Counted from the first letter of the stretch, positions 8,425 to 19,178 are shown. The stretch: DNA of 64,000 nucleotides from Desulfobulbaceae bacterium (GCA_024640625.1 JAHEER010000006.1:24283-88282), one strand, 5' to 3'. Numbers and translations are program-made. Notes: generated by a model not told the origin, from the letters alone.

Positions 8425-10146
8425 ATGAAAATCAGCACCATTCCCGAAACGCAGCTCTACCCCACGTCCCTCGGCGACCTTTTGAAACGGCAGTTGTTCT
8501 GGCTGCTTCTGCTGCGTATTGTACTCTACACGCTGATCACGGTAATCAGCCTCATCCTGCTGGATGAACGGTTCGAAGCTATTGTCATGCCTCCGAGCCT
8601 GCTGGTCCTCTTTACCCTGATCGTCTACCTGTCGACCATCGTATCCGCCTTCACCCTGCTCCACCTGGAAAGCGAGTTTCGCCGTTTTGGCTTCATCCAG
8701 ACCCTCTTTGACGTGGTCTTTGCCTCAATGCTGATCTATCTGACCGGGGGCTCGCTTTCCATCTTCTCATCCGTGTATTTTTTCCCCATCATTTCAGGCG
8801 GCCTGTTGATTCCGGTCAAAGGCGGCCTCATTGGCGCCGCCGCCTCGACGATTCTGTTCGCTCTCATCCTGCTTCTCGAGTATTTCGGTTACCTGCCCGA
8901 CTACGTGCTGCTCTCCAGATTTTACGAGGAGGTCGCCCTGTTCGCCAATATCCGTCAATTCGGTACCATGGGGCTGACTTTCTTCCTCGGAGCCTTTATC
9001 AGTGCCATGTTCGGCACAATGCTGCGTTCAACTACGCGGGAATTGTCAAGCACCAAATATGACTTCGACCGGCTCTCTCTTCTCTACAAGAAGATTTTCG
9101 ATAATATCGCCACCGGCATTCTGACCATCAACAGGGAAGGGGTAATTACCTCCGCCAACAATGCGACCACGGCCATTACCGGACAATCTCCGACCGATCT
9201 GCTGGGCAAAGAGCTGGTGACCATCTTTCCGGGCATCGATCTTGCCAGCAGTTCCCCCCGGAACGCATGTGATTTTGAACGCCATGACAGGCAGCCGCTG
9301 AGACTCGGCTATACGCTCACCCAGCTCCATTCCTCCACCGATAGTACCGCTGCTGATGGGCACCCCCAGACAGAGGATGTAACCATCATAACCCTCAAAG
9401 ATATTGGTGAATTAGAACGGCTGGAAAATCAGATGCGACAGGCCGAAAAACTGGCGGCCATCGGGATGATGAGCGCCTCCATCGCCCATGATTTCCGTAA
9501 TCCTCTGGCAGCCATCTCAGGTTCCGCCCAGGTACTTGCCGAAGAATTGGGCTCCTCCGGCAGTTCGCAGCCACAAAACTATGAACTTACGAAGATCATT
9601 CTGCGAGAGTCAGACCGGCTGGCCAACACCATTACAAACTTTTTGAAATTTGCCCGGCCGGAGAATATAAAGAAAGACTGGTTTCTGCTGCGCCCCTTAG
9701 TTGAAGAATTACTTCAGGTCTGCAGGGCGGATAAGAAATGGCCGGCCACCTGCAGTGTCGACCTGCTCGTCGATGATACATTCCGGGTCTGGGGTGACGA
9801 AAAACAACTTTTTGGAGTGCTCAGCCAACTTCTGCAGAACGCGCTGCCATTCTGCCCCAGAGGCAAAGAGAAGCTCGAACTGAGCAGCTCAACCATCTGC
9901 GTGGCCGACAACCAGGAACTTTGCCTGATAAAAATCAGCGATAACGGCCGCGGTGTTGAGCAAGCGGAAATCAAGAACATCTTTGAACCCTTTTACACTA
10001 CTCGATCAGACGGTACCGGACTGGGACTGGCCATCGCTAAACAGGTGATAGAAGGCCATAACGGCTCCATTGCGGTCGAGAAATCGGAGATGGGAGGTGC
10101 CTGTTTTACGCTGATTCTGCCGCTGGGATTGGACAACGACGATTGA
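8425..10146 (+). CDS. Membrane PAS sensor histidine kinase, PilS-like
   Basis: 573 residues. About six hydrophobic segments fill residues 25-200, followed by a PAS domain (about 225-330, IFDNIATGILTINREGVITSAN), a HisKA domain with SIAHDFRNPLAAISGS (phospho-acceptor H355) and an HATPase_c domain with QNALPF, ISDNGRGV and GTGLGLAIAKQVIEGHNG. It senses an unknown signal in or near the membrane and phosphorylates the preceding response regulator, whose stop is 3 bases upstream. The multi-helix plus PAS layout matches PilS. The H-box reads HDFRNP, where HEIRNP or HELRNP is more usual. It ends 5 bases from convergent murA. Confidence 0.9.
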   Translation: MKISTIPETQLYPTSLGDLLKRQLFWLLLLRIVLYTLITVISLILLDERFEAIVMPPSLLVLFTLIVYLSTIVSAFTLLHLESEFRRFGFIQTLFDVVFASMLIYLTGGSLSIFSSVYFFPIISGGLLIPVKGGLIGAAASTILFALILLLEYFGYLPDYVLLSRFYEEVALFANIRQFGTMGLTFFLGAFISAMFGTMLRSTTRELSSTKYDFDRLSLLYKKIFDNIATGILTINREGVITSANNATTAITGQSPTDLLGKELVTIFPGIDLASSSPRNACDFERHDRQPLRLGYTLTQLHSSTDSTAADGHPQTEDVTIITLKDIGELERLENQMRQAEKLAAIGMMSASIAHDFRNPLAAISGSAQVLAEELGSSGSSQPQNYELTKIILRESDRLANTITNFLKFARPENIKKDWFLLRPLVEELLQVCRADKKWPATCSVDLLVDDTFRVWGDEKQLFGVLSQLLQNALPFCPRGKEKLELSSSTICVADNQELCLIKISDNGRGVEQAEIKNIFEPFYTTRSDGTGLGLAIAKQVIEGHNGSIAVEKSEMGGACFTLILPLGLDNDD

Positions 10147-10151
10147 TCTGA

Positions 10152-11426
10152 CTATTCCTTCTCCTTCCACACCCGGGCCCCGAGCCCGCTCAACTTGTCA
10201 ACCAGATTTTCATAGCCCCGTTCAAGATGGTAAATCCGTGATATTTCGGTCCGCCCCGAGGCAGCAAGCGCTGCAATCACCAGTGAGGAACTGGCCCTGA
10301 GGTCGGTGGCCATTACCCGGGCGCCGCTCAGGCCCTGTGGCCCCCGGCCGGTTACCACCGCCGAGTTGCCTTCGGTTTGAATCTGGGCGCCAAGACGTCT
10401 CAGTTCGGCCACATGCATAAAACGATTTTCAAATATTGTCTCCTTGATGACACAGATTCCAGAACTGAGCGTCATCAAGGCCATGAACTGAGCCTGCAGA
10501 TCGGTGGGATAGCCCGGATAAACCATGGTTTTAATATCGACGCCTCGTAATCTCCTGCGCCTGCCGGGATCCATGCCTACCGAGATTGTTCCCGGGGCGC
10601 TGGAGATCTCCACCCCGGCTTCCATGAGCTTGTCGAGCAGGGCCGGAAGATGGGCAGGTTCGCAGCCAGTGATGGTTGCCTGGCCTCCTGCTGCCGCAAC
10701 CGCAATGAGATAGGTACCGGTTTCGATCCGGTCAGGAATGATCGCAGTCCGGGCCGCGGTGAGGTTTGAAACGCCGCGGATGGTGATCTGGTCGGTACCT
10801 TTACCCTCAATGTCGGCCCCCATATTGGCCAGCATGTCGATCAGATTGCCGATTTCCGGCTCCCGGGCGGCGTTTTTGAGCACCGTGGTGCCGCGGGCAA
10901 GCACAGCGGCCATCAACATGTTTTCAGTTGCGGTTACCGAGGGAATATCAAAGTGTATGGTACTGCCGCGCATATCGTCATCTCGGCGGGCGTCAACATA
11001 ACCGTTCTCGAGGGTGCAGCGCACTCCGAGTCGCTCGAACCCACGGATGTGAAAATTTATTGGTCTCTCGCCAATTGCGCAGCCGCCCGGCAGTGACACT
11101 TTCGCCCTACCCAGTCGGGCCAGCAAAGGCCCCAGAACCAATACGGAGGCCCGCATGGTCTTGACCAGGTCGTACGAAACCTCTGAGAAGACCAGATCCG
11201 TACTATCTATATAGAGTGTCGAACCCTGGCGGCGCCATACACAGCCCAGTTCGGAGATGATCGCTAAAATGGTCCGGGTGTCGCGCAGATCAGGCACATT
11301 GGTGAGTTCGTGGGTACCTGGAGCCAGGAGGGTTGCGGCCAGCAGAGGAAGGGCAGCATTTTTCGCCCCGCTTACTCTCACCTCTCCAACCAGTTCCCGA
11401 CCGCCTTCGATGAGTAATTTTTCCAT
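10152..11426 (-). CDS. murA: UDP-N-acetylglucosamine 1-carboxyvinyltransferase
   Basis: First committed enzyme of peptidoglycan synthesis: transfers enolpyruvyl from PEP to UDP-GlcNAc. The 424-residue length is standard. K22/N23 (SGAKNAALP), the PEP-reactive Cys at 116 in [11 protein letters not shown] (so fosfomycin-sensitive type) and the conserved [14 protein letters not shown] are present. It follows prmC on the same strand after 23 bases, forming prfA-prmC-murA, an order found in several bacterial groups including Firmicutes and deltaproteobacteria. Confidence 0.97.
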   Translation of the reverse strand: MEKLLIEGGRELVGEVRVSGAKNAALPLLAATLLAPGTHELTNVPDLRDTRTILAIISELGCVWRRQGSTLYIDSTDLVFSEVSYDLVKTMRASVLVLGPLLARLGRAKVSLPGGCAIGERPINFHIRGFERLGVRCTLENGYVDARRDDDMRGSTIHFDIPSVTATENMLMAAVLARGTTVLKNAAREPEIGNLIDMLANMGADIEGKGTDQITIRGVSNLTAARTAIIPDRIETGTYLIAVAAAGGQATITGCEPAHLPALLDKLMEAGVEISSAPGTISVGMDPGRRRRLRGVDIKTMVYPGYPTDLQAQFMALMTLSSGICVIKETIFENRFMHVAELRRLGAQIQTEGNSAVVTGRGPQGLSGARVMATDLRASSSLVIAALAASGRTEISRIYHLERGYENLVDKLSGLGARVWKEKE

Positions 11427-11449
11427 GGAAACGCCGTCAATTGGTTTGA

Positions 11450-12337
11450 TTAGATATTTTTTCTTACCTGCACGAGACGATCCCGCCCACCATAATCTTT
11501 TATGATGTCAATGAATTGATAGAGATCCGCGCAGGCTGATTCGCGTAAAAGCCTCATTACTGCAGCACCCTGGTCAGCCCCGATCTCCATGAACAGATCA
11601 CCACCCGGAGCCAGCACAGCGGGCAGCGCTGCAACGATGGCCTTGATCAACTGGAGTCCATCATGTCCTCCGTCCAGAGCCAGGCAAGGTTCGAAGTCAA
11701 TGACTTCAGGCTGCAGACCAGACTCCATCTCTGTACGGCTTACATAGGGGGGATTGGCGGTTATCAGGGTGAATTGCGTATGTTCAGTGAAACAGCTGGT
11801 CAGATTGGCCTCGACGAGCTGCACTTTGTTTTCCACCCCGTGCCTGACACAGTTGCTGCGGCATACCTCCAGTGCCTCTCGGGAGATGTCCAGGGCAATC
11901 ACCTCGAGGTCGAGCTCCAGGGCCAGCACAATGGCGATCACCCCGCTGCCGCAGCAGAGATCAAGACATTTTCCAGGCCCGTATCGGTTGCCATTTTGTC
12001 GAGCAACCCGTTCTATGAGTAGTTCTGTTTCCGGGCGGGGAATCAGGACTGCGGGATTTACCTCAAATGCGTAAGACCAGAATTCGCATTCCCCGGTGAT
12101 GTATGCCAATGGTTCCCGCCCGCACCTTCTTTTCAGCATGGCGAGGCAGCGTCGCTCCTGGGCTGCTCCAACTGTATTTTCGGCTCTGAGATAGAGTTCG
12201 GTCCGGGACATCTCCAAACAGTTTTCCAGGAGGCGTTCGGCGTCGGTGTGCGGTGTGTCTACACCGGCTTCACTGAGCATCGAGGCTGCATGCTCCAGAA
12301 GATCGGAGATTTTCCATGCGCCCTGGCTGCGCTGCAT
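11450..12337 (-). CDS. prmC: Peptide chain release factor N5-glutamine methyltransferase
   Basis: Methylates the Gln of the GGQ motif in release factors. From the ATG at 12337 it is 295 residues, with the N-terminal helical release-factor binding domain, SAM motif I ([11 protein letters not shown], 126-136) and the catalytic NPPY at 195-198. A longer frame reaches back to 12445, but that part overlaps prfA and has no family likeness, so I chose 12337. It begins 19 bases after the stop of prfA, its substrate gene, which is the classical pairing. Confidence 0.95.
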   Translation of the reverse strand: MQRSQGAWKISDLLEHAASMLSEAGVDTPHTDAERLLENCLEMSRTELYLRAENTVGAAQERRCLAMLKRRCGREPLAYITGECEFWSYAFEVNPAVLIPRPETELLIERVARQNGNRYGPGKCLDLCCGSGVIAIVLALELDLEVIALDISREALEVCRSNCVRHGVENKVQLVEANLTSCFTEHTQFTLITANPPYVSRTEMESGLQPEVIDFEPCLALDGGHDGLQLIKAIVAALPAVLAPGGDLFMEIGADQGAAVMRLLRESACADLYQFIDIIKDYGGRDRLVQVRKNI

Positions 12338-12356
12338 AATCAGCGGTCCAGTCGAC

Positions 12357-13427
12357 CTATTGAATGAGCTTGAGCTTTTCTTCCTGGTCGAACATGATGA
12401 GCGGAACGATGACTTCCTCGAGTTTTCCGTCCATAATCGCTTCAAGCTTGTATAGGGTGAGGTTTATGCGGTGGTCGGTGAGACGGCCCTGGGGAAAATT
12501 GTAGGTTCTGATCCGTTCACTCCGGTCGCCGCTGCCCACCTGGCTTTTGCGGTCCTGGGATATCTGATCGTGCTGTTCCTGTTCAAGTTTGTCGAGCAGT
12601 CGGGCACGAAGTACAGTCAAGGCCTTGGCTTTATTTTTGTGCTGGGATTTCTCATCCTGGCAGGTGACCACCAAACCGGTAGGGAGATGGGTGATCCTCA
12701 CTGCAGAATCAGTTGTGTTTACACTCTGCCCGCCGGGGCCGGACGAACGATACACGTCGATTTTCAACTCGTTCATATCGACGTCGATGTCGACCTCGTC
12801 GGCTTCGGGTAAAATGGCCACTGTCACAGCCGAGGTATGTACTCGTCCCTGGGCCTCTGTTTCAGGTACCCGCTGAACCCGATGCACTCCACTTTCAAAT
12901 TTCAATTTGGAGTAAACCTTGTCACCGCTGATCATGGCAATGATTTCCTTGAAACCGCCAATTCCAAGGGGGCTGGAAGACATAATCTCCACCCGCCAGC
13001 CCATCGACTCGGCGTAGCGGCTGTACATTCTAAACAGGTCTCCGACAAAAAGAGCCGCCTCGTCACCCCCGGTACCAGCCCTGATCTCCAGGAAAATGTT
13101 TTTGTCGTCGTTGGGATCCTTGGGCAGCAGAAAAATCTGAATCTTGTTTTCCAGATCTTTCAAGCTGACGGTGAGTTCCTCGATTTCAAGCTCCGCCATT
13201 TCCCTGAGCTCGGGATCTTCTTTTTCATCCAGCGCCAGGGTACGATTACTGTCAATCTGCTGCTCCAATTCCCGGTAAGAACCGAGCAGTTCGGCGAGCC
13301 GTGAAAGATGGGCATGCTCCTTGACAACCTTCTGGTATTCTTGCTGATTGTTAATCAGGGAAGGGTCGGACAGTCGCCCTTCAAGATCGGCAAGCTTGTC
13401 ATCGATATCCAGAAATCTATCAAGCAT
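12357..13427 (-). CDS. prfA: Peptide chain release factor 1
   Basis: Recognises UAA and UAG and triggers peptide release. 356 residues. The codon-reading tripeptide is at 188-190 as PET ([20 protein letters not shown] in E. coli), and the catalytic GGQ is at 232-234 in [17 protein letters not shown]. Domains 1-4 are all present. It is translated just before prmC. Promoter signals must lie in the 103-base gap after rpmE, which also contains the rpmE terminator. Confidence 0.97.
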   Translation of the reverse strand: MLDRFLDIDDKLADLEGRLSDPSLINNQQEYQKVVKEHAHLSRLAELLGSYRELEQQIDSNRTLALDEKEDPELREMAELEIEELTVSLKDLENKIQIFLLPKDPNDDKNIFLEIRAGTGGDEAALFVGDLFRMYSRYAESMGWRVEIMSSSPLGIGGFKEIIAMISGDKVYSKLKFESGVHRVQRVPETEAQGRVHTSAVTVAILPEADEVDIDVDMNELKIDVYRSSGPGGQSVNTTDSAVRITHLPTGLVVTCQDEKSQHKNKAKALTVLRARLLDKLEQEQHDQISQDRKSQVGSGDRSERIRTYNFPQGRLTDHRINLTLYKLEAIMDGKLEEVIVPLIMFDQEEKLKLIQ

Positions 13428-13451
13428 TGGGAGTCACCCGCGACAAAGAGA

Positions 13452-13493
13452 ATAAAAAGAAAAGTCCACAGTAATGAAACCATTACTGCGGAC
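13452..13493 (-). terminator. Intrinsic terminator after rpmE
   Basis: Inverted repeat with arms 13464-13476 and 13481-13493 (13 bp, one G-U pair, 4-base loop), followed on the minus strand by TTTTCTTTTTATT. It lies 37 bases after the rpmE stop, and so separates rpmE from prfA. Confidence 0.85.
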
Positions 13494-13530
13494 CCTGTGG
13501 TGATGCCGCCGGGGCATCGTTCTGTTAAAG

Positions 13531-13752
13531 CTAAGCTTCTTCTTTGGACTCGTAATGCTTGGCGTAGCGTCTGCGGAATTTCTCGATGCGGCCGGCTGTG
13601 TCAATCAGCTTCTGCTTACCGGTAAAGAACGGGTGGCAGGCGGAGCAAATTTCCACCTTCAGTTCGGGAAGCACCGAACCTATTTCGAAGGTGCTGCCGC
13701 AGGCGCATACCGCGGTAATGGTCTTGTATTCAGGATGTATATCTTTTTTCAT
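13531..13752 (-). CDS. rpmE: 50S ribosomal protein L31, zinc-binding type
   Basis: 73 residues starting [20 protein letters not shown]. Four Cys in CAC...CSAC (about positions 16, 18, 37 and 40) form the zinc site of the C+ type L31, the form replaced by YtjA/RpmE2 under zinc starvation in some bacteria. The ATG at 13752 follows GGAGGA; a longer frame start at 13776 is not supported. rho lies upstream on the same strand (143-base gap), a pairing known in many proteobacteria. Confidence 0.95.
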   Translation of the reverse strand: MKKDIHPEYKTITAVCACGSTFEIGSVLPELKVEICSACHPFFTGKQKLIDTAGRIEKFRRRYAKHYESKEEA

Positions 13753-13895
13753 GGTACTGGTGATCCTCCAAATCAAGGCTAATCAGTTCACTCTATTTCT
13801 AAGATAAACAAAGACACGTAATATATCAATGAAGGATAGGTAAATCAAGGAAAATAATAATGTTATAGAGAAATCTTCTCCATGTTCTGGACAAT

Positions 13896-15146
13896 CTAGC
13901 CGTTCATGGAATCGAGAAAATCCTGGTTGGTCTTCTGCTGCTTGAGCTTATCCACGAGAAAGTCCATCCCGTCCGCTGGATTCATCGAGGCAAGCAGCTT
14001 GCGCAGAATCCAGATGCGGTTTAGGACATCATCCTTGAGCAGCAGATCTTCCTTGCGGGTTCCCGATCTCTTGATGTCGATGGCGGGAAAAATACGTTTG
14101 TCTGCCATCTTGCGATCGAGGATAAGCTCCATGTTGCCGGTACCCTTGAATTCCTCGAAAATTACTTCATCCATCTTGGAACCGGTTTCGATCAGTGCGG
14201 TGGCCAGGATGGAAAGGCTGCCCCCCTCTTCAATGTTTCTGGCCGCTCCGAAAAAGCGCTTGGGCCGATGCAGAGCGTTTGCCTCCACGCCCCCGGAGAG
14301 TATTTTGCCACTGGCCGGGGTTACCGTGTTATATGCCCTGGCCAGCCTGGTGATGCTGTCGAGAAGTATGACCACGTCTTTTTTATGTTCGACCAGGCGC
14401 TTGGCCTTCTCAATGACCATTTCGGCCACCTGGATATGCCGCTGCGGCGGCTCGTCAAAGGTTGAACTGACCACCTCGGCTGCTTTGACGGTGCGCTGCA
14501 TTTCGGTTACCTCCTCGGGCCTTTCGTCAATCAGCAGCACGATGAGATATACTTCCTTGTGATTGCGGACAATCGAGTTGGCGATTTTCTGCATCAGCAC
14601 CGTTTTTCCTGTGCGGGGCGGGGACACCAGCAGTCCGCGCTGCCCCTTGCCAATGGGTGCGAACATGTCCATTATCCGCATGGAAAAATTATCAGGTTGC
14701 CATTCCAGATTAAATTTTTCGTCCGGGTGCAGAGGGGTGAGATTGCCAAACAGCGTTTTCTGCTTGGCCGCCTCGGGGGGATCAAAATTGACGCTTTCGA
14801 CCTTGAGCAGAGCGAAATAGCGCTCGCTCTCTTTGGGGGCACGAACCAATCCGTCGATGACATCTCCGGTCCGCAGATTGAGTCTCCTGATCTGGGAAGG
14901 AGAAACATAGATATCGTCAGGTCCGGGCAGATAGTTGTAATCGGGAGCCCTAAGAAACCCGAATCCGTCCGGCAGAATTTCAAGAACCCCGCTGCCCCGC
15001 AGCTTACCTTCCTCGTCGGCCTGGGCCTGAAGAATGGCAAAAATCAACTCCTGCTTACGCATTGAGCTGAACCCTTCGACCTTGAGGCCCCGGGCAAGCT
15101 TCACCAGTTCATCGATCTTCTTGAGCTTCAGCTCTGCCAGATTCAT
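13896..15146 (-). CDS. rho: Transcription termination factor Rho
   Basis: Hexameric RNA translocase that ends transcription at C-rich unstructured RNA. The N-terminal helix domain ([18 protein letters not shown]), the cold-shock-like RNA-binding fold ([36 protein letters not shown] region), Walker [12 protein letters not shown] near residue 180 and the Q/R-loops are all present; about 416 residues as in other bacteria. A GTG one codon upstream (15149) is better spaced from AAGGAG, but homologues begin MNL, so I chose ATG 15146. A 346-base leader precedes it. Confidence 0.97.
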   Translation of the reverse strand: MNLAELKLKKIDELVKLARGLKVEGFSSMRKQELIFAILQAQADEEGKLRGSGVLEILPDGFGFLRAPDYNYLPGPDDIYVSPSQIRRLNLRTGDVIDGLVRAPKESERYFALLKVESVNFDPPEAAKQKTLFGNLTPLHPDEKFNLEWQPDNFSMRIMDMFAPIGKGQRGLLVSPPRTGKTVLMQKIANSIVRNHKEVYLIVLLIDERPEEVTEMQRTVKAAEVVSSTFDEPPQRHIQVAEMVIEKAKRLVEHKKDVVILLDSITRLARAYNTVTPASGKILSGGVEANALHRPKRFFGAARNIEEGGSLSILATALIETGSKMDEVIFEEFKGTGNMELILDRKMADKRIFPAIDIKRSGTRKEDLLLKDDVLNRIWILRKLLASMNPADGMDFLVDKLKQQKTNQDFLDSMNG

Positions 15147-15495
15147 CACACCAATGTTCTCCTTCTAAAAAACGTTTGATTCCAGTAACTATGGTTACAG
15201 GCCGAATGACCCTGAAAAAAGACACCAGCAGGTGCTGCGGTGAGGTGTCGATATGTTACGACAGACCTATATACGAGTCGCTTATAGCGCCTATAGATTA
15301 TTTAATTTTTCAAACAGAGGCTGGGTAGGTTTGAGGTTCACGCCTGTTTGCTGCATTTGGTTATGATAGTGCCCTTAACGTATGTTAATTTGGAAATAGT
15401 CAGAAATTTGCAATGATCGTCTCAGGCGGGAGTCTTACAAAGGACTTGTCTTCCTTATACGTGCTCTGCCTGAAGGTGTCAAGGGATTTACCCAT
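15147..15495. other. Noncoding gap upstream of rho
   Basis: About 350 bases between coaE and rho with no supported gene. It presumably holds the rho promoter and a long leader, since Rho is autoregulated in other bacteria. Visible structure is weak: short AT-rich palindromic steps near 15285-15300 and an imperfect hairpin with arms 15221-15226 and 15244-15249. No convincing terminator for coaE was found. Confidence 0.5.
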
Positions 15496-16107
15496 TTAAT
15501 TGGATTTATCCTCGGCCAGCAGCGCCCGCAGCTCGGCCGCCACTCGTCGCACCTGCACCTTGGTCTGGCTCAAGCTGCCGCTATTGTCTATGACCCAGTC
15601 GGACCGTTCCGCTTTGAGGAGAGGATCCATCTGCAGAGCAAATATCATCTTCACGTCTGCCGGGCTTACCATATCCCTGTCGACCACGCGCTGCACGGCA
15701 AGATCAGGGTCTGCGGTCACACAGACGACGTAATCAAAATCAGCCGCCCAGCCGCACTCAAACAGCAGCGGTACTTCGGCAATCTGCAGGAACTGGGGAG
15801 CGCCCTTGTTTTTCGCTTCAAGGAGTTCGAGCCGGACCAGCGGGTGCAGGATCGCCTCCAGCGCACGGCGTACGCTCTGATCAGCGAATACTGTCGTTCT
15901 CAATAATGTTCTATCGATGTCGCCCGCATCGGTGAGGAACCTCTCTCCCCAGGTATCTAGCACCTGCTGGTACCCCGCCTCGCCTCTCTGCAGAAGCCGT
16001 CTGCAGATATCGTCGCTGCTGTGCACTGGAGCCCGCAACATCTCCCCAAGCAGGGTGGCGACAAGGCTCTTACCGCTGCCGATACCGCCGGTGATGCCGA
16101 TCATCAT
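15496..16107 (-). CDS. coaE: Dephospho-CoA kinase
   Basis: Last step of coenzyme A synthesis: phosphorylates the 3'-OH of dephospho-CoA. 203 residues with P-loop GGIGSGKS at 7-14, and the family stretches VHSSDDICRRLL and EVPLLFECGW. The start ATG at 16107 overlaps the rluD stop as ATGA, which argues for translational coupling. The second ATG (16104) is the alternative. Confidence 0.95.
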   Translation of the reverse strand: MMIGITGGIGSGKSLVATLLGEMLRAPVHSSDDICRRLLQRGEAGYQQVLDTWGERFLTDAGDIDRTLLRTTVFADQSVRRALEAILHPLVRLELLEAKNKGAPQFLQIAEVPLLFECGWAADFDYVVCVTADPDLAVQRVVDRDMVSPADVKMIFALQMDPLLKAERSDWVIDNSGSLSQTKVQVRRVAAELRALLAEDKSN

Positions 16108-17051
16108 TGATCCGCCTCCAGGTGGGCAAGCACCCTTGTAAAATCATCGGGCAGATCGGCCTGGGCATCAACCTTTTCCCCCGTATGCGGATGGCTGAAG
16201 CTCAGCTTCCAGGCATGAAGCATCTGGCGCGGAAACATGGCGTGCTCTCTTGACGGTCCGTACAGGTGATCTCCGGCAACAGGAAAGCCGACATGGGCCA
16301 GATGGACCCGGATCTGATGGGTTCTGCCTGTTTCTATATGCACCTCTACCAGGGTATGGTGCGTAAAACTCCTCATGCACTTCCAGTTGCTCACCGCGTA
16401 CCTGCCGCTGCTGTCGCGCACCGCCATTTTTTGTCGATGAACAGGATGCCGGCCAATGGGTGCGACGATGCGGCCTGTCTCTTCTTGCATCACCCCGATC
16501 ACCAGCGCCAGGTAGGTCTTTTTAACCTGACGACTCTTGAATTGATTTACCAGGTTGGCGTGGGCACGGCTGGTGCGGGCAATGACCATCACACCGGAAG
16601 TATCTTTATCGAGACGATGAACAATTCCAGGACGAGATGCGTCTCCTACCTCACCGAAATTGCCGAATCGAAACAGAAGACCGTTCACCAGCGTGCCATC
16701 GACATTACCGCTTCCTGGATGCACCACCAGGCCTGGTGGTTTGGCAATTATCAGATAGTCAGAGTCCTCTTCGAGGATCTCGAAGGCAATATCCTGCGGC
16801 TGCAGTATAAGCGGTTCGGAGACGCTTTCGACGGTGCCGTCAATAACATCACCACCTTTCAATCGATAACCGGGTTTAACCTGGACGCCGTTGACCAGAA
16901 TAAGTCCCGATTTAATCAATTCACGAAGCTGCGATCTGGAATACTGGTCGAAGGAAAGCGCCAGGAATTGATCCAATCGAAGGTCATGATAGCGTTCTTC
17001 GACTGCATATGAAAACGGTCCTTCAGCAGAAGATACCAAGGAGTTTTTCAT
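16104..17051 (-). CDS. rluD: RluA-family 23S rRNA pseudouridine synthase, RluD-like
   Basis: 315 residues. An N-terminal S4 RNA-binding domain (about 22-85) is followed by the catalytic domain with HRLDKDTSG at 145-153, where D148 is the nucleophile, and the C-terminal GRTHQIRVHLAHVGFPVAGD. Size and the S4 domain fit RluD, which modifies helix 69 of 23S rRNA. RluC-type specificity cannot be excluded from sequence alone. It precedes coaE with a 4-base overlap. Confidence 0.88.
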   Translation of the reverse strand: MKNSLVSSAEGPFSYAVEERYHDLRLDQFLALSFDQYSRSQLRELIKSGLILVNGVQVKPGYRLKGGDVIDGTVESVSEPLILQPQDIAFEILEEDSDYLIIAKPPGLVVHPGSGNVDGTLVNGLLFRFGNFGEVGDASRPGIVHRLDKDTSGVMVIARTSRAHANLVNQFKSRQVKKTYLALVIGVMQEETGRIVAPIGRHPVHRQKMAVRDSSGRYAVSNWKCMRSFTHHTLVEVHIETGRTHQIRVHLAHVGFPVAGDHLYGPSREHAMFPRQMLHAWKLSFSHPHTGEKVDAQADLPDDFTRVLAHLEADQ

Positions 17052-17096
17052 ACAGCCGCCCGCAGGTAAAGCGGTTGAATTGGGGTTGGGGAAATC

Positions 17097-17588
17097 TCAG
17101 GAAAAAATCTTTTCGATTTTCTGGCTTATTTTATCTTCCTCTACATCCTGGGCGATGGATAGTTCTTTGACCAGCAGACCTTTGGCAGTATCAAGCATTT
17201 TTCTTTCGCCATAGGAGAGATCTTTGTCGACGCTGAGCAGAAAAAGATCTCTCAGCACCGCTGCGACCTCGAAGATGGAACCGGTCTTTATTTTTTCCAT
17301 ATACTCCCGATAGCGCCTATTCCAGGTCTGGGAATCGATCTCAATGGCCCGGTCTTTGAGGATATTCAGCACCTCAATGGCTTCTTTCTTGTTGACGATG
17401 GAGCGCAGCCCCACATTTTCGCTGCTGGAGGTGGGAATCATGATACGCATGGAATTCCCTAATATTTCCAGAACATAAAATTTCTGATCAACTCCGGCCA
17501 CCTGCTGGGTTTCGATTGATTTGATAACGCCTACCCCGTGGGCCGGATATACTGCCATGTCTCCTTTAGCAAACACTGCATTCTCCAT
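17097..17588 (-). CDS. CarD/CdnL-family RNA polymerase-binding regulator
   Basis: 163 residues. The N-terminal Tudor-like domain (FAKGDMAVYPAHGVGVIKSI) is the RNA polymerase beta-subunit interaction domain also found in Mfd. The C-terminal helical domain (about 70-160) would contact the upstream edge of the -10 region. CarD-type proteins stabilise open complexes, mostly at rRNA promoters, and are standard in deltaproteobacteria and actinobacteria. It stands alone between pth and rluD, with a 278-base gap upstream. Confidence 0.92.
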   Translation of the reverse strand: MENAVFAKGDMAVYPAHGVGVIKSIETQQVAGVDQKFYVLEILGNSMRIMIPTSSSENVGLRSIVNKKEAIEVLNILKDRAIEIDSQTWNRRYREYMEKIKTGSIFEVAAVLRDLFLLSVDKDLSYGERKMLDTAKGLLVKELSIAQDVEEDKISQKIEKIFS

Positions 17589-17866
17589 GAATCATTGATA
17601 AGTCACTTAGGTGCTTTCCTCTTTCCCGTCAACCTCACGCTGGAACACCTCAGCGCTGGACAGAGATCGAGGGACAAGCATTGATTTGGTGTACGTCTCT
17701 TGTTGATAAGCCTGATAAGGATCGAACAACTGCCCAATATAGCACAAATCGCACCAAATATCCCGATTTTTTAGTCACTCCCCTTCGGACGGTCGATTAT
17801 CGGCCAGCTCAGCTGGTTTGCGTCCCACCGATCTGCCTGGATAATTTAAAGACTGGCTCGTTCGGA

Positions 17867-18460
17867 CTATTTAATGGCATTGAGTGTGGTCATTGCCCGG
17901 GCGGCGTCACCTTTAAAAAAAAAGTCGAGCCCGGGAGTAATTTCTTCGAAAAGAGACTGTATCTGATGGGCTTCAGCGGCCGAGAATTTTGCCAGGACAT
18001 ACTTGTCAACTTCCATGTCCGGATGGGCCTCGCCGAAGCCGGGCCTGCCGATCCCTATCTTGAGCCTGAAAAAGTCGTTGGTTCCAAGTTCGCCGACAAT
18101 GGATCGAATGCCGTTGTGCCCTCCCGTACCTCCGCCCTCGACCAGTTTTATCCGACCGGGGTGCATATCGATATCGTCGTGCACGACCAGCAGTTTCGCA
18201 GGATGCAGGTTGAAATAACGCATGAAGGAAGCGACTGAACGGCCGCTTCTGTTCATAAAGGTCTGGGGTTTTAACAGATATATCTTCTTATCGCCGATCC
18301 GGATGGCGGTGCTGACCCCCTGATGCTTATCGGCCGAAAAGACTGCCCCCTGTAACTCGGCAAGCCAGTCAGCCAGCATGAAGCCGACGTTATGCCTGGT
18401 CTTTTCATAGGCGGCGCCGGGGTTTCCCAGGCCGGTGACTAGAAATTGATCACTGCTCAT
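17867..18460 (-). CDS. pth: Peptidyl-tRNA hydrolase
   Basis: Frees tRNA from dropped-off peptidyl-tRNA. From ATG 18460 it has 197 residues with GLGNPG at 10-15, catalytic H23 in TRHNVGF and the D of VVHDDIDMHPG near 95. A TTG four codons upstream is a less likely start. It follows rplY (ctc), a very common pairing, although a terminator-like hairpin lies between them. Confidence 0.95.
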   Translation of the reverse strand: MSSDQFLVTGLGNPGAAYEKTRHNVGFMLADWLAELQGAVFSADKHQGVSTAIRIGDKKIYLLKPQTFMNRSGRSVASFMRYFNLHPAKLLVVHDDIDMHPGRIKLVEGGGTGGHNGIRSIVGELGTNDFFRLKIGIGRPGFGEAHPDMEVDKYVLAKFSAAEAHQIQSLFEEITPGLDFFFKGDAARAMTTLNAIK

Positions 18461-18473
18461 AGTGGTGCCCAAT

Positions 18474-18507
18474 GAAAAATCCGGAAAAGAGCTTCTCCTT
18501 TCCGGAT
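18474..18507 (-). terminator. Terminator-like hairpin between rplY and pth
   Basis: Arms 18479-18491 and 18495-18507 pair over 13 positions with one mismatch; on the minus strand the stem is followed by TTTTTCATT. It starts 48 bases after the rplY stop and ends 14 bases before the pth start. It may act as a partial terminator that sets the rplY:pth ratio. Confidence 0.75.
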
Positions 18508-18554
18508 CTCATCAACACGTCTGCCGGGACCGTCTGTTCCCGATCAGCGCAAAA

Positions 18555-19109
18555 TTACGGGGCTATTACCGACACGCACACCATCCCGGGATCGCTTATC
18601 AGGCTGACGCCGTCGGGAAGAGTGATCTCACCTGCGGTTATTTTATCACCTATTGCCAGGCCGGACACGTCTATCTGGCAGTCATCGGGAATGTCGAGCG
18701 GCTTGCCTTCCAATACCAGCGTGGATTTCTCATACTGCGTAAGGCCACCGAGATCCTCACCCTTGGCTTTACCACGATAGGTCAGAGGCACATTGAAGCG
18801 GGCCGGTTTCTGCAGATCAATCTCCTGGAAGTCAGCATGAAAAAGACTATCTTTGAGCGGGTCGGTCTGGATCTCCTTGACCAGGACGCTCTTCTCGGAA
18901 CCGTCACTAATTTTCAGGGTTATGACCGCGTTGCGCCCCTGGATATCGAGAAGTTCCTGAAACAAGACCTTGGTCTCGAACTCGAGCGCAAGGGCTTCTT
19001 TCCCGCCGCTGTAGACTACTCCCGGGGTCTTTCCGCTGGCCCGCATTCTTCTTACCGGACCTTTGCCGAAATCTTCCCTCACCGATGTGGCTATTTCCTT
19101 GGTTATCAT
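18555..19109 (-). CDS. rplY: 50S ribosomal protein L25, Ctc form
   Basis: Binds 5S rRNA. At 184 residues this is the long two-domain general-stress/Ctc type: an N-terminal L25 beta-barrel (GKGPVRRMRASGKTPGVVYSG) and a C-terminal TL5-like domain (PLTYRGKAKGEDLGG). AAGGAGGAAGT directly before the ATG at 19109 decides the start over an in-frame ATG at 19130. It sits between prs and pth, the usual order. Confidence 0.95.
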   Translation of the reverse strand: MITKEIATSVREDFGKGPVRRMRASGKTPGVVYSGGKEALALEFETKVLFQELLDIQGRNAVITLKISDGSEKSVLVKEIQTDPLKDSLFHADFQEIDLQKPARFNVPLTYRGKAKGEDLGGLTQYEKSTLVLEGKPLDIPDDCQIDVSGLAIGDKITAGEITLPDGVSLISDPGMVCVSVIAP

Positions 19110-19178
19110 ACTTCCTCCTTCAACCGGCATCAGTTCTGATAGCGACCGGTCTCATTTATCCTCAATTTAGTGCCTGAA

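Noticed and set aside
17804..17816. Inverted repeat CCAGCT-c-AGCTGG after pth
   Set aside because: One-base loop and no T-run on either strand, so not a terminator; too short to call an operator.
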